Assembly (NCBI RefSeq): GCF_010729665.1
Contig: NZ_AP022610.1
Coordinates: forward strand, 4,774,001-4,838,000
Direction of reading: 5' to 3'
Origin: Mycolicibacterium madagascariense
GTDB taxonomy: Bacteria > Actinomycetota > Actinomycetes > Mycobacteriales > Mycobacteriaceae
DNA length: 64,000 nucleotides
Shown: positions 42,284-51,464 of the stretch, in pieces
How positions within the stretch are numbered: position 1 is the first letter of the stretch
Layout: every line of letters begins with the position of its first letter
Made by a program: the position numbers and the translations under genes
The notes under the pieces: model-generated
Seen by the model: only the letters and a program-made list of their open reading frames with translations
The model's database searches: none
What the model was told of the DNA's origin: nothing

Positions 42284-43390
42284 TCAGGGCCGCCACCATG
42301 GGTCCAACCGCGCCGCCGACGGTTCGACGCGTTCGCCCGGTCGCGGCGTCGCCAGCCGGACCCGGTCCTTCTCGGCGGCGACCAGCAACCGTTCGACGGG
42401 CTCGGACCACGGATGCGGCGCCAGCCGGAACGTAGCCCAGTGGATCGGCACCAGCAGGCCGCCATCGGTGACGTCGCGGTGGGCCCGGACCGCTTCCTCG
42501 GGATTCATGTGGATGTCGGGCCAGCCCGGGTGGTACGCCCCGACGGGCATGAGCGTCAGGTCGAATGGTCCATGGTCGGCGCCGATCTCGACGAAGCCCT
42601 TCGTGTATCCGGTGTCACCGCCGAAGAACGCCCGGTGCCGCGGCCCGATGATCGCCCACGACGACCACAGCGTGACGTTGCGGGTCAGGAACCGTCCGGA
42701 GAAGTGCCGCGCCGGCGTGCAGACCAGCTCGAGTTCGCCGAGCTGGGCGCTCTCGTTCCAGTCGAGTTCGACGATGCGCTCGTCGGGGATGTGCCACGTG
42801 CGCAGGTGCGCGCCGATGCCGAGCGGTACGAAGAACGTGGCGCGCTGCGTCGAGGCGAGTTGCTTGACGGTGTCGACGTCCAGGTGGTCGTAGTGGTCGT
42901 GGCTGATGATCACCGCGTCGATCGCGGGCATCGCCTCGAGCTCGGCGGGCACGGGATGCAGTCGCTGGGGGCCGACCGCCCGCGACGGGGAACACCGTTC
43001 GCTCCACACCGGGTCGGCGAGGATGCGGTAGCCGTCGACCTCGATGACCGCCGACGAGTGGCCGTACCAGGTGACGGCGAGGTCGCCCGCGATCACGCTC
43101 GGGTCGGGGGTGACCACGGGAACGGGTCGCGCCGGATGCTGGTTGGGGTTGCCGCCGATGACCTCGCGGGCCAGCGTGAACTGCTCCTGCCTGGTCATGC
43201 TGACGTCGGAGGCGGGCTCGGCGTTGACGAACGCCCCCTGGCGGTAGTGCGGCGAGCGCTTCGCGACGGGGTCGATCTCGACGGGTGACGCGCCCAGCGC
43301 CTCCGGTGCCCCCGACAGGGCCCGCAGCGCCCAGCCGCCGGCGACGACCGCTGCGGTGCCCCCGACGAGGCGGGCGGCGCGCCAGAGCAC
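42284..43390 (-). CDS. MBL-fold hydrolase, NAPE-PLD/RomA-like (Rv0906-like)
   Basis: The 368-residue protein has a single N-terminal membrane helix (about 5-27) and a metallo-beta-lactamase fold with SHDHYDHLD (HxHxDH) for two zinc ions, FFGGDTGYTK and PIHWATF. Relatives hydrolyse N-acyl phosphatidylethanolamines. The GTG follows the echA6 stop with no gap. It lies in one run with echA6 upstream and the serine hydrolase downstream. Confidence 0.87.
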   Translation of the reverse strand: MLWRAARLVGGTAAVVAGGWALRALSGAPEALGASPVEIDPVAKRSPHYRQGAFVNAEPASDVSMTRQEQFTLAREVIGGNPNQHPARPVPVVTPDPSVIAGDLAVTWYGHSSAVIEVDGYRILADPVWSERCSPSRAVGPQRLHPVPAELEAMPAIDAVIISHDHYDHLDVDTVKQLASTQRATFFVPLGIGAHLRTWHIPDERIVELDWNESAQLGELELVCTPARHFSGRFLTRNVTLWSSWAIIGPRHRAFFGGDTGYTKGFVEIGADHGPFDLTLMPVGAYHPGWPDIHMNPEEAVRAHRDVTDGGLLVPIHWATFRLAPHPWSEPVERLLVAAEKDRVRLATPRPGERVEPSAARLDPWWRP

Positions 43391-44125
43391 CTAGGCGCCC
43401 GTGAACTTGGCGGGCCGCTTCTCGATGCGGGCCACCTGCGCTTCGATGATGTCGTTGCTCGCCCACGCCCGGTCGAACAATTCCTTGTGCGACGGCCAGG
43501 CGTCCTCGTAGGCGCCGTCGTCGTTGAGGACGCGCTTGGCGTGCTGCAGCGCCAGCGGCGCGAAGCCCGCGATCTCCTGCGCCCACGCCTGCGCGTCGGA
43601 CAGCGTGCCGATGCGGTTGGCCATGCCCGTCTGCAGCGCGTCGTCGGAGCTCAGCCGCTCGGCGGCCAGCAGCATGCCGCGCGCCCGGCCGGCCCCGACG
43701 AGCGAGGTCAACCGGCGAATGCTCCAATTGTCAAGCGCGATGCCGTATTTCGCGACGGGGAACTGGAAGTAGGCCTCGGGGGCGACGACGCGCAGATCGC
43801 AGATCATCGACAGGATGACCCCGGCGCCGATGGCCGGTCCGTTGATGGCACCGATGACGGGCAGCGGCGCCTGGTCGATCGCGATGTTCAGTGCCCTGGC
43901 CTTGTCGGGCAGTTCGTCGGCGACGCCCTGCCCGCCGGACAAATCCGCACCGGAGCTGAAGACGTGGCCCTGGCCGGTGAGCACGATGGCCCTGACGTCG
44001 TCTGCGGCGGCCTTCTCGATGGCCTCGCGCAGCCCGTCGACCAGTTCGGCGTTGAGCGCGTTGCGGCGTTCGGGGCGCTGCATCTCCAGCGTCAGGACAT
44101 TGCCCTCGCGGGTGGATCCGATCAT
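43391..44125 (-). CDS. echA6: Enoyl-CoA hydratase-fold protein EchA6
   Basis: The 244-residue crotonase has the oxyanion-hole segments [10 protein letters not shown] and [11 protein letters not shown]. At the site of the first catalytic Glu (usually FxxPE), it reads FQFPVAKYG, so the Glu is absent. That agrees with M. tuberculosis EchA6, which binds acyl-CoA for mycolic acid synthesis without catalysis. The ATG is seven bases after TAGGCT (44138-44133), divergent from accD3. Confidence 0.9.
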   Translation of the reverse strand: MIGSTREGNVLTLEMQRPERRNALNAELVDGLREAIEKAAADDVRAIVLTGQGHVFSSGADLSGGQGVADELPDKARALNIAIDQAPLPVIGAINGPAIGAGVILSMICDLRVVAPEAYFQFPVAKYGIALDNWSIRRLTSLVGAGRARGMLLAAERLSSDDALQTGMANRIGTLSDAQAWAQEIAGFAPLALQHAKRVLNDDGAYEDAWPSHKELFDRAWASNDIIEAQVARIEKRPAKFTGA

Positions 44126-44132
44126 GGGGCCA

Positions 44133-44157
44133 GCCTAACGACCCGACCGTTAGCCTT
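44133..44157. promoter_or_regulatory. Divergent double promoter and palindrome, echA6/accD3
   Basis: In a 37-base spacer, CTAACG-N7-CGTTAG (44136-44154) overlaps two outward -10 hexamers: TAGGCT for echA6 (44138-44133) and TAGCCT for accD3 (44152-44157). Each lies 5-7 bases from its start codon, so both messages are probably leaderless and could be controlled together. Confidence 0.6.
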
Positions 44158-44162
44158 GCCGC

Positions 44163-45641
44163 GTGAGCCGAATCAGCGCCGTCGCGCTGCGTGACGCCGT
44201 ACTCGACGACGGCTCGTTCGTCAGTTGGGACAGTGCCCCGCTGGACGTCGGCGCGGACGCCACGTATCGCCGCGAGCTGGCGGACGCACGGGCGGCCACT
44301 GGTCTCGACGAGTCCGTGCTGACCGGCGAGGGCACCGTGTTCGGCCGCCGTGTCGCCGTCGTGGCCAGCGAATTCGGCTTCCTGGCCGGCTCGATCGGCG
44401 TCGCCGCCGCCGAACGGATCACCGCGGCGGTCGAGCGGGCGACGGCGCAGCGGCTGCCCCTGGTGGCGTCGCCGAGCTCGGGGGGCACCCGCATGCAGGA
44501 GGGCACCGTGGCCTTCCTGCAGATGGTCAAGATCTCCGCGGCCGTCGAACTGCACAAGCGCGCCCACCTCCCCTACCTGGTGTATCTGCGGCATCCCACG
44601 ACGGGCGGGGTGTTCGCCTCGTGGGGTTCGCTGGGTCACGTCACGGCCGCCGAGCCGGGCGCGTTGATCGGCTTCCTCGGCCCCCGCGTGTACGAACACC
44701 TCTACGGCGAGCCGTTCCCAACGGGCATCCAGACGGCGGAGAACCTGCACCGGCACGGCGTGATCGACGGCGTCGTCCCGATCGATCTGCTGCGCTCGAC
44801 TCTCGACCGCACGCTGAAGGTGGTGGCCGACCCGCCGGGCGCCGCGCCGGAGACGCCGGCGGCGGGGTCCGTTCCGGACGTGCCCGCCTGGGACTCCGTC
44901 GAGATCTCGCGTCGGCCCGACCGGCCGGGGGTGGGTGCGCTGCTGCGGCACGGCACGACGGAGCGGGTGCTGCTGTCGGGAACCGGCGGGCAGGGCGAAG
45001 CGGCGACGACGCTACTGGCGCTCGCGCGGTTCGGTGGCCAGCCCGCGGTCGTCGTCGGTCAGCAGCGTGGCGTGGGCGGCGGACTCGCGGGTCCGCAGGC
45101 CCTGCGCGAGGCGCGCCGGGGCATGGCGCTGGCGGCGGGTCTGCGACTGCCGCTGGTCCTGGTCATCGACACGCCGGGCCCCGCGCTGTCCGTCGAGGCC
45201 GAGGAGGGTGGGCTGGCCGGGGAGATCGCCCGGTGTCTCGCCGAACTCGTCACGCTCGACACCCCGACGGTCTCGGTACTACTCGGCCAGGGCAGCGGCG
45301 GCCCTGCGCTGGCCATGGTGCCCGCCGACCGGGTGCTGGCGGCGCTGCACGGCTGGCTGGCGCCGCTGCCCCCGGAGGGCGCCAGCGCCATCGTGTTCCG
45401 CGACCTCGACCATGCCCCGGAACTGGCTGCGGCGCAAGGCATTCGCTCGGCGGACCTGTTGCGCAACGGGATCGTCGACGCGATCGTGCCCGAGCCCGCC
45501 GACGCGTCGGACACCCCGCTGGACTTCACGGCCCGCCTGTCGGCCACCATCGCCGGCGAACTGGTGTCGTTGCGGTCGCTATCCGACGAGCAGCGGCTGG
45601 CGGCGCGGTTGGCCCACTACCGCGGCATCGGCCTGCCCTAG
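44163..45641 (+). CDS. accD3: Acyl-CoA carboxylase carboxyltransferase subunit AccD3
   Basis: The 492-residue carboxyltransferase has both crotonase-like halves. The N-half contains SPSSGGTRMQEGTVAFLQM and GGVFASWGSLGHV; the C-half contains LVIDTPGPALSVEAEEGG and LGQGSGGPALAM. The latter two are the carboxyl-biotin and acyl-CoA sites. It starts at a GTG opposite echA6. It would work with a biotinylated alpha subunit encoded elsewhere to carboxylate an acyl-CoA. Confidence 0.9.
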   Translation: MSRISAVALRDAVLDDGSFVSWDSAPLDVGADATYRRELADARAATGLDESVLTGEGTVFGRRVAVVASEFGFLAGSIGVAAAERITAAVERATAQRLPLVASPSSGGTRMQEGTVAFLQMVKISAAVELHKRAHLPYLVYLRHPTTGGVFASWGSLGHVTAAEPGALIGFLGPRVYEHLYGEPFPTGIQTAENLHRHGVIDGVVPIDLLRSTLDRTLKVVADPPGAAPETPAAGSVPDVPAWDSVEISRRPDRPGVGALLRHGTTERVLLSGTGGQGEAATTLLALARFGGQPAVVVGQQRGVGGGLAGPQALREARRGMALAAGLRLPLVLVIDTPGPALSVEAEEGGLAGEIARCLAELVTLDTPTVSVLLGQGSGGPALAMVPADRVLAALHGWLAPLPPEGASAIVFRDLDHAPELAAAQGIRSADLLRNGIVDAIVPEPADASDTPLDFTARLSATIAGELVSLRSLSDEQRLAARLAHYRGIGLP

Positions 45642-45688
45642 CCTCGCGCAACCCGCCGCCCACCCGCGGTGATGGCATTCTGGAACCC

Positions 45689-46369
45689 GTGGACTCGGTG
45701 CTGCACCTCTGGTGGCTGATCTTTCCGCTCGGCGGGGCGATCGGCGGCGGCGTCAGGGCCATCACCGCGGCGAACGAGCGCCGCGCCGAGCGCCGGCTCG
45801 AGCGGTACCGCATCAAGCAGCAGACCAAGATCGCGATGGCGGAGGCCTCGGGCCGCGGCAAGATCGACCGGACAGCCGCGCGACGCGACGTCGGCAAGGT
45901 GATCCAGCAGCACGACCGCACCGACGCGCGGTGGCTCGACTACGAGGTGGACGTCGCCAAGTTGCTCGACTTCCCGCTGATGACCGACATGCGCGAACCG
46001 CTCACCGCGGAGTTCCACCGGGCCCGCGGCCGCGCCGACCTGCTGCGTCCCGCCAATGCCGACGACATCGCCGGTGACCGCGACGCGCAGCTGGAGTACC
46101 GCGACGCCGTGCACGACTACGTGACGGCCTTCGACATCGCCGAGTCCGAGGCGATCCGTCGCCGGCGCAGCGACTTCTCGACCGAGGCACAGGAGCGTTT
46201 GGAGCGCGCCCAGCGGCTGCTCCGGGTGGCCGAGGACGACGCCGCGACACCCGACGAGCGACGCAGCGCGTACTCCAAGGCGCGGCACGAGCTCGACGGG
46301 CTCGTCGTGCTGCCCGCGGTGACCCGGGCGTCGATCGAACGCCGCATCGCGGGCGAGCTGGAGGCGTGA
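45689..46369 (+). CDS. Hypothetical protein with N-terminal membrane helix and coiled coil
   Basis: The 226-residue protein has one membrane helix (about 5-24, LHLWWLIFPLGGAIGGGV) and then long charged helices (about 25-110 and 140-220, heptad-like Ala/Arg/Glu). GTG 45689 is seven bases after CATTCT (45676-45681). No family is recognised. It lies alone between accD3 and a terminator hairpin. Confidence 0.75.
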   Translation: MDSVLHLWWLIFPLGGAIGGGVRAITAANERRAERRLERYRIKQQTKIAMAEASGRGKIDRTAARRDVGKVIQQHDRTDARWLDYEVDVAKLLDFPLMTDMREPLTAEFHRARGRADLLRPANADDIAGDRDAQLEYRDAVHDYVTAFDIAESEAIRRRRSDFSTEAQERLERAQRLLRVAEDDAATPDERRSAYSKARHELDGLVVLPAVTRASIERRIAGELEA

Positions 46370-46377
46370 CGGGCCCG

Positions 46378-46432
46378 CGAGACTGAACCTCGCGACGCAA
46401 TCGCGCGTATTTCGTCGCGGGATTCAGTCTCG
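46378..46432. terminator. Bidirectional hairpin between convergent genes
   Basis: CGAGACTGAA (46378-46387) pairs with TTCAGTCTCG (46423-46432), and the stem extends inwards with CGCGACG/CGTCGCG. It spans the 54-base space between convergent stops and overlaps the last codons of the TetR gene. Confidence 0.7.
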
Positions 46433-46969
46433 GGCGAGGGCATAGCGCTGCAGCGTCGGCGCCAGCGAGTCGATCAGCTCGGCGCGGGTCATGGCGACGA
46501 CCGGTGGCAACCGCAGCACGAACCGGCAGAGCGCCATTCCGAGCACCTGGGTGCCGATCAGGCCGGCGCGTCGGGCTGCGTCGTCCGGCACGATCTTCGC
46601 GATGGCGGGCAGCAGCTGGCCCGCGAAGATGTCCGTCATGCGTTGCGCCGCTTCGGCATTGGTGGTGGCCGAGCGCAACAGGACGACGAGCGCGTCGTCC
46701 TCCTCCCAGCGGTCGAGGAAGTGCTCGACGATCGCGCGGCCGAGGTGTGACGGCTCGACGTCGGAGAGGTCGGGGAAGCGCAGGTCGAATTCGGCGGCAG
46801 CGGCGAACAGCTGATCCTTGCTGCCGAAGTAGCGCATGACCATCGACGGGTCGATGTTCGCGTCGGCGGCAATGGCCCGGATCGTCGCGCCGGCGTAGCC
46901 GGACTCCGCGAACCGTTCGCGCGCCGCGGTGAGGATGACCGCCCGCGTCCGATCGGCCTTGGTGCCCAT
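46424..46969 (-). CDS. TetR-family transcriptional regulator
   Basis: The 181-residue protein has the N-terminal helix-turn-helix GATIRAIAADANIDPSMVMRYF and an all-helical ligand domain. The ATG at 46969 faces the monooxygenase gene across a 97-base spacer with a large dyad. It is the likely repressor of both genes, induced by a substrate of the monooxygenase. Confidence 0.9.
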   Translation of the reverse strand: MGTKADRTRAVILTAARERFAESGYAGATIRAIAADANIDPSMVMRYFGSKDQLFAAAAEFDLRFPDLSDVEPSHLGRAIVEHFLDRWEEDDALVVLLRSATTNAEAAQRMTDIFAGQLLPAIAKIVPDDAARRAGLIGTQVLGMALCRFVLRLPPVVAMTRAELIDSLAPTLQRYALARD

Positions 46970-46982
46970 GCCAACCACCTTA

Positions 46983-47046
46983 TGCCAACGTCTGTTGACT
47001 TTTCCGCCAGGCGCGCGCAGGCTACAAAAGTCAACACGCGTTGGCA
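46983..47046. promoter_or_regulatory. 64-bp dyad with face-to-face promoters
   Basis: Arms 46983-47003 and 47026-47046 pair at 19 of 21 positions around a 22-base centre. Each arm carries TTGACT pointing inwards, a good -35 for the gene on the far side, so the two promoters overlap. The outer TGCCAACG/CGTTGGCA pair is a possible TetR half-site set. Confidence 0.65.
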
Positions 47047-47066
47047 TCAATGCGAAGGAGAATCCC

Positions 47067-48200
47067 GTGACCGACACCGACGTACTCATCGTGGGCGCCG
47101 GGCCCACCGGCCTGACGTTGGCCGCGGCGTTGCTGCTGCAGGGCGTCTCGGTGACGCTCGTGGACCGTCAGGCCGAGGGGGCCAACACCTCCCGCGCGGC
47201 GGGTGTGAACGCGCGAAGCCTGGAGGTCCTCGACCGCATCGACGTGACGCGTCGGCTGGTCAAGGAGGGTGTCGAAGCGCCGCGGTTCACGATCCGCGAC
47301 CGCGCCGCGACCCTGCTGACGGTCGACTTCAGCGGGCTGGCGACCGATTATCCGTTCACCCTGCTCGTGCCCCAGTCGACGACCGAGCGGCTGTTGCTCG
47401 AGCGCGTGCGTGAACTCGGGGGCGACGTGATCCGGCCCAAGACCCTCGTGACCGTCGCCCAGGACGCCGCGCGGGTCACCGCGACGTTCGACGACGGCGA
47501 CACCGTCTCCGCGCGCTACCTCGTCGGCGCCGACGGCATGCACAGCACCGTCCGCACGCAGGCGGGCATCGGCTTCACCGGCGGGGCCTACGAGCACGAG
47601 TTCGTCCTCGCCGACGCGCGGCTGCGCGGGGACGCGCCCACCGACGAAGTTCGCCTGTTCTGGGCCAGCGAAGGGCTGACCGTCGTCGCCCCCCTGCCCG
47701 ACGGAGCGTTCCGCATCGTCGCCCCGATGGACGGCGCGCCCGAGCACCCCTCGGCGGACCTCGTGCAGCGGCTCCTCGACGACAGGGGGCCCGGCGGCCT
47801 CGTGGTCACCGACGTCGTGTGGTCATCCCGGTTCCGCATCCATCACCGCGTCGCCGATGACTACCGGGCGGGGCGCGTCCTGCTGGCGGGCGACGCCGCG
47901 CACGTCCACAGCCCCGCGGGCGGGCAGGGCATGAACCTCGGCATTCAGGACGCGATCGCCCTGGCCGATGCGCTGGCCGCGGTACTCGACGGCGCCCCCG
48001 ACACCCGGCTCGACGACTACGCGGCCACCCGACGCCCCATCGCCGAGCAGGTCGTCGCCCTGACCGACCGGCTGACCAGGCTCGCCACCATTCCCCGCAG
48101 CCTGCGTCCGCTGCGAAATGCCTTGCTGGGCTTGGTCGGTCGCATGCCAGCGCTGACGCGGGCTTTGGCGGCACGGCTGTCGGGGTTGGTCTACCGCTGA
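47067..48200 (+). CDS. FAD-dependent aromatic monooxygenase (PHBH-like)
   Basis: The 377-residue flavoprotein has the FAD motif VLIVGAGPTGLTLAAALLL (about 5-23), the DG motif YLVGADGMHSTVR and GD motif RVLLAGDAAHVHSPAGGQG. GTG 47067 is preceded by GAAGGAG at ideal distance. It likely hydroxylates an aromatic or related compound with NAD(P)H and O2. The divergent TetR gene is its probable regulator. Confidence 0.92.
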   Translation: MTDTDVLIVGAGPTGLTLAAALLLQGVSVTLVDRQAEGANTSRAAGVNARSLEVLDRIDVTRRLVKEGVEAPRFTIRDRAATLLTVDFSGLATDYPFTLLVPQSTTERLLLERVRELGGDVIRPKTLVTVAQDAARVTATFDDGDTVSARYLVGADGMHSTVRTQAGIGFTGGAYEHEFVLADARLRGDAPTDEVRLFWASEGLTVVAPLPDGAFRIVAPMDGAPEHPSADLVQRLLDDRGPGGLVVTDVVWSSRFRIHHRVADDYRAGRVLLAGDAAHVHSPAGGQGMNLGIQDAIALADALAAVLDGAPDTRLDDYAATRRPIAEQVVALTDRLTRLATIPRSLRPLRNALLGLVGRMPALTRALAARLSGLVYR

Positions 48201-48265
48201 AGCGGGAACCATGGGGGCATGGGCAGGGCGCGGCTGCGCCAGGTCATCCCACCGAAGGGCTAGCA

Positions 48266-49639
48266 ATGCCGATGCAGACCGTCGAGGCCGACTACCTGGT
48301 GGTGGGGGCCGGCGCCATGGGCATGGCGTTCGTCGACACCGTGCTCACCGAGTCCGACGCGACCATCGTCATCGTCGACCGCAACGATCAGCCCGGCGGC
48401 CACTGGCTCACCGCCTACCCCTTCGTGCGGCTGCACCAGCCGTCGGCCTACTACGGGGTGAACTCGCGCCCGCTCGGTGCCGACACCATCGACGCGAACG
48501 GTTGGAACGCCGGGTTCTACGAACTGGCCGGCGCCGGGGAGATCTGCGCGTACTTCGACGCCGTCATGCGCCAGCAGTTCCTGCCGTCGGGGCGGGTCAC
48601 CTTCTACCCGATGAGCGAATACCTCGGCGACGGCCGGATCCGCACACTGAACGGCGACGAGGTCGTGGTGAACGTGCGCAAGCGTACGGTCGATGCCACC
48701 TATCTCGGGGTCGTCGTCCCCTCGATGCGCCCGCCCGCCTACGACGTCGCGCCTGGCGTCGACTGCATCCCCCCAAATGGCTTGCCCAAGAAGCCCTTTC
48801 GCGATCAGTACGTCATCGTCGGCGCGGGCAAGACCGCGTTCGACAGCTGCCTATGGCTGCTGCGCCACGGCATCTCGCCCGACCGGGTGACGTGGATCCG
48901 ACCGCGCGACAGCTGGCTGCTCGACCGCGCCGCGATCCAACCCGGCATGGTGTTCGCCGAACGCGTCATCTCCGACTTCGCCGCGCAGATGAGGGCGGTG
49001 CTCAAGGCCACCTCGACCGACGACCTCTTCGCCCGGCTCGCCGGCGCCGGGTGCCTGCTGCGCATCGACGAGTCGGTGGAGCCCACGATGTACCGCTGCG
49101 CCATCGTCTCCGAACTCGAACTGGCCCAGCTGCGGCGGATCGAGGACGTCGTCAGGATGGGCCACGTCGAGGCCATCGAACCGGGTCGCATCGTCCTGGA
49201 GCAGGGCAGCGTCGAGACCAGGCCCGACGCGCTCTACGTCGACTGCACCGGCGACGGGCTCGGCAAGCGCCCGCCCGTCGACGTCTTCCAGGCGGGCCAC
49301 CTCGTGCTGCAGCCCGTGCGGACCTGTCAGCCCGCGTTCAGTGCCGCGGTCATCGGGCACGTCGAGGTCACCAAGACCGACGACGCCGAGCGCAACGCCT
49401 ACTGCCGACCGGTGCCCCACCCGACGGTCCCCCTCGACTGGCTGACCATGACAAGGACGTTCCACGCCAATCAGCTGCACTGGTTCGCCGATGCCGAGAT
49501 GATGGCGTGGCTCAGCGGCGCCCGGCTGAACGTCGTCAGCCACCTCAGCAGCCGCACGCCGACGCCGGCGGACATGATCCCGCTCTCGGAGCGCCTGTCC
49601 GCGGTCAACGAGAAGATCGACGCGTTGCTCGGCGCCTGA
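48266..49639 (+). CDS. NAD(P)/FAD-binding oxidoreductase (flavin monooxygenase-like)
   Basis: The 457-residue protein has an FAD motif VVGAGAMGMAFVDTV near residue 12, DRNDQPGGHWLTAYPFVRLH, and a second nucleotide motif YVIVGAGKTAFDSCLWLL near 185, an arrangement like flavin-containing monooxygenases. The substrate is unknown. The start follows GAAGGG. It ends four bases from the convergent ABC transporter gene. Confidence 0.85.
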   Translation: MPMQTVEADYLVVGAGAMGMAFVDTVLTESDATIVIVDRNDQPGGHWLTAYPFVRLHQPSAYYGVNSRPLGADTIDANGWNAGFYELAGAGEICAYFDAVMRQQFLPSGRVTFYPMSEYLGDGRIRTLNGDEVVVNVRKRTVDATYLGVVVPSMRPPAYDVAPGVDCIPPNGLPKKPFRDQYVIVGAGKTAFDSCLWLLRHGISPDRVTWIRPRDSWLLDRAAIQPGMVFAERVISDFAAQMRAVLKATSTDDLFARLAGAGCLLRIDESVEPTMYRCAIVSELELAQLRRIEDVVRMGHVEAIEPGRIVLEQGSVETRPDALYVDCTGDGLGKRPPVDVFQAGHLVLQPVRTCQPAFSAAVIGHVEVTKTDDAERNAYCRPVPHPTVPLDWLTMTRTFHANQLHWFADAEMMAWLSGARLNVVSHLSSRTPTPADMIPLSERLSAVNEKIDALLGA

Positions 49640-49643
49640 CGCG

Positions 49644-51464
49644 TCAGGCCAGCGAGTCGACCCAGGCGCGGTGCAGCGCGGCGTATCTGCCACCGCCGAG
49701 GATCAACTCGTCGGGGCGCCCGTCCTCCACGACGCGCCCGTGCTCGAGCACCAGGACTCGGTCGGCGATCTCGACCGTCGAGAGGCGGTGCGCGATCACC
49801 ACCGCGGTGCGATCGGCGAGAACGGTGGCCAGTGCCCGCTGCACCAGCCGCTCGCTGGGGATGTCGAGTGACGAGGTCGCCTCGTCGAGGATCAGCACCG
49901 CCGGATCGGCGAGGAACGCCCGCGCGAACGCGATCAGCTGCCGCTGCCCCGCCGACAGCCGGCCGCCTCGCTTGGCGACGTCGGTGTCGTACCCGTCGAC
50001 GAGCGCGCCGATGAACCGGTCTGCGCCAACGGCTTCGGCCGCCGCCCGCACCTCGGCGTCCGTCGCGTCGGGGCGGCCGAACCGGATGTTGTCGGCGATG
50101 CTGCCGACGAACATGAAGTTCTCCTGGGTCACCATCACCACGTGCTTGCGCAGGTCGGCCTGCGACAGCTCGCGCAGGTCGACGCCGTCGAGTGTGACCG
50201 ACCCGGAAGTGGGGTCGTAGAACCGCGCGATCAGCTTGGCGATCGTGGTCTTGCCCGCACCGGTCGTGCCGACCAGGGCGACGGTCTGCCCCGCCGGAAT
50301 GTGCAGGTCCAACCCCGGCAGCACCGGCCGGTCGGGCACGTAGCCGAACTCGACGTGGCGAAAGGCGATGTCGCCGTTGACCTTCGGTAGCTCGACGGGG
50401 TGTCGCGGATCCTGGATGCCGGGCGCCTCGGCCAGCACGCCCGCGATCTTCTCCAGCGCGGCGGCCGCCGACTGGAACGTGTTGAAGAACTGCGAGATCT
50501 CCTGCATGGGTTCGAAGAAGATCCGCAGGTACAGCAGGAACGCGGTGAGCGTGCCCAGCGTCATCTCACCATGCAGCACGCGGTAACCGCCGTAGAGCAC
50601 GACCCCTCCGGTCGCGACGTTGCCGACCAGTCGGACCGACGGCATGAAGACCGCCAGCAGTTTGAACGCCCGCTCGTTGATGTTCTTGTAGTCGTCGGCG
50701 ACGTCGGTGAAGATCTGCTGGTTGCGCAGTTCGCGACGGTAGGCCTGCACGGCCTTGATGCCGGTCATGGTCTCCACGAACTGCACGATCACGAGGGCCG
50801 CGCTCTCGCGCACCTTCTTGTACGTGCGCGCCGACTGGGTCCGGAACCACCACACCAGCAGCACCAGGATGGGGAACGCACAGAGGCACAGCAACCCCAG
50901 TCGCAGGTCGAGGACGACGAGCAGGACGGCGGTGCCGACGAGGGTCAGGATCGCCGTGATGAGACCGTCGAAACCCGTCTCCAGCATGTCCTGAATGGCT
51001 TCGACGTCGTTCGTCGAGCGCGCCACCACACGGCCCGACGTGTAACGGTCGTGGAACGCCACGTCGAGTCGCTGGAAGTGCCGGAAGATCCTGCGGCGCA
51101 ACGTCAGCAGCACCTCTTGACCGATCCGCCCCGAGCGCCGCAGGAAGAACATCCGGCTCGTCGCCTGCACGACGACCACGCCGCACAGCGCGGCGACGAT
51201 CAGCAGCAGCTCGCGGGCCGAGCCGCCGTCGACGATCGGCGGAATGCCGTGGTCGATGCCGCGCTGCACCAGCAGCGGCACCGAGAGGCGGGCCGCGTTC
51301 TCCACGACGATCACGATCGTCAGCAGCGCCACCAGCCCGGCGTACGGGCGCAACAACCCGCCCAGCAGCACGCGCGCCTCCCGGCGGCGGGAGATCGACT
51401 CGTCGATCGGCAGGTCGTCGTCGTCGTTGGTGACCGCGCGCCCGCGCCAGTCCGTGGTGCTCAC
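49644..51464 (-). CDS. ABC exporter half-transporter, partner with altered signature
   Basis: The 606-residue protein has six membrane helices and an ATPase domain with Walker A GTTGAGKTT, Walker B LILDEATSSLD and switch His VIAHRLSTV. The signature reads LSAGQRQ, so one Gly is Ala. It overlaps the upstream ABC gene (GTGA). Together with that gene's altered Walker B and switch it fits a heterodimer with one weak ATP site. The cargo could be a lipid or drug. Confidence 0.88.
   Translation of the reverse strand: MSTTDWRGRAVTNDDDDLPIDESISRRREARVLLGGLLRPYAGLVALLTIVIVVENAARLSVPLLVQRGIDHGIPPIVDGGSARELLLIVAALCGVVVVQATSRMFFLRRSGRIGQEVLLTLRRRIFRHFQRLDVAFHDRYTSGRVVARSTNDVEAIQDMLETGFDGLITAILTLVGTAVLLVVLDLRLGLLCLCAFPILVLLVWWFRTQSARTYKKVRESAALVIVQFVETMTGIKAVQAYRRELRNQQIFTDVADDYKNINERAFKLLAVFMPSVRLVGNVATGGVVLYGGYRVLHGEMTLGTLTAFLLYLRIFFEPMQEISQFFNTFQSAAAALEKIAGVLAEAPGIQDPRHPVELPKVNGDIAFRHVEFGYVPDRPVLPGLDLHIPAGQTVALVGTTGAGKTTIAKLIARFYDPTSGSVTLDGVDLRELSQADLRKHVVMVTQENFMFVGSIADNIRFGRPDATDAEVRAAAEAVGADRFIGALVDGYDTDVAKRGGRLSAGQRQLIAFARAFLADPAVLILDEATSSLDIPSERLVQRALATVLADRTAVVIAHRLSTVEIADRVLVLEHGRVVEDGRPDELILGGGRYAALHRAWVDSLA

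Noticed and set aside
44225..46369. A 714-codon open frame extending the hypothetical protein at 45689-46369
   Set aside because: The first 488 codons are a frame shadow of accD3.
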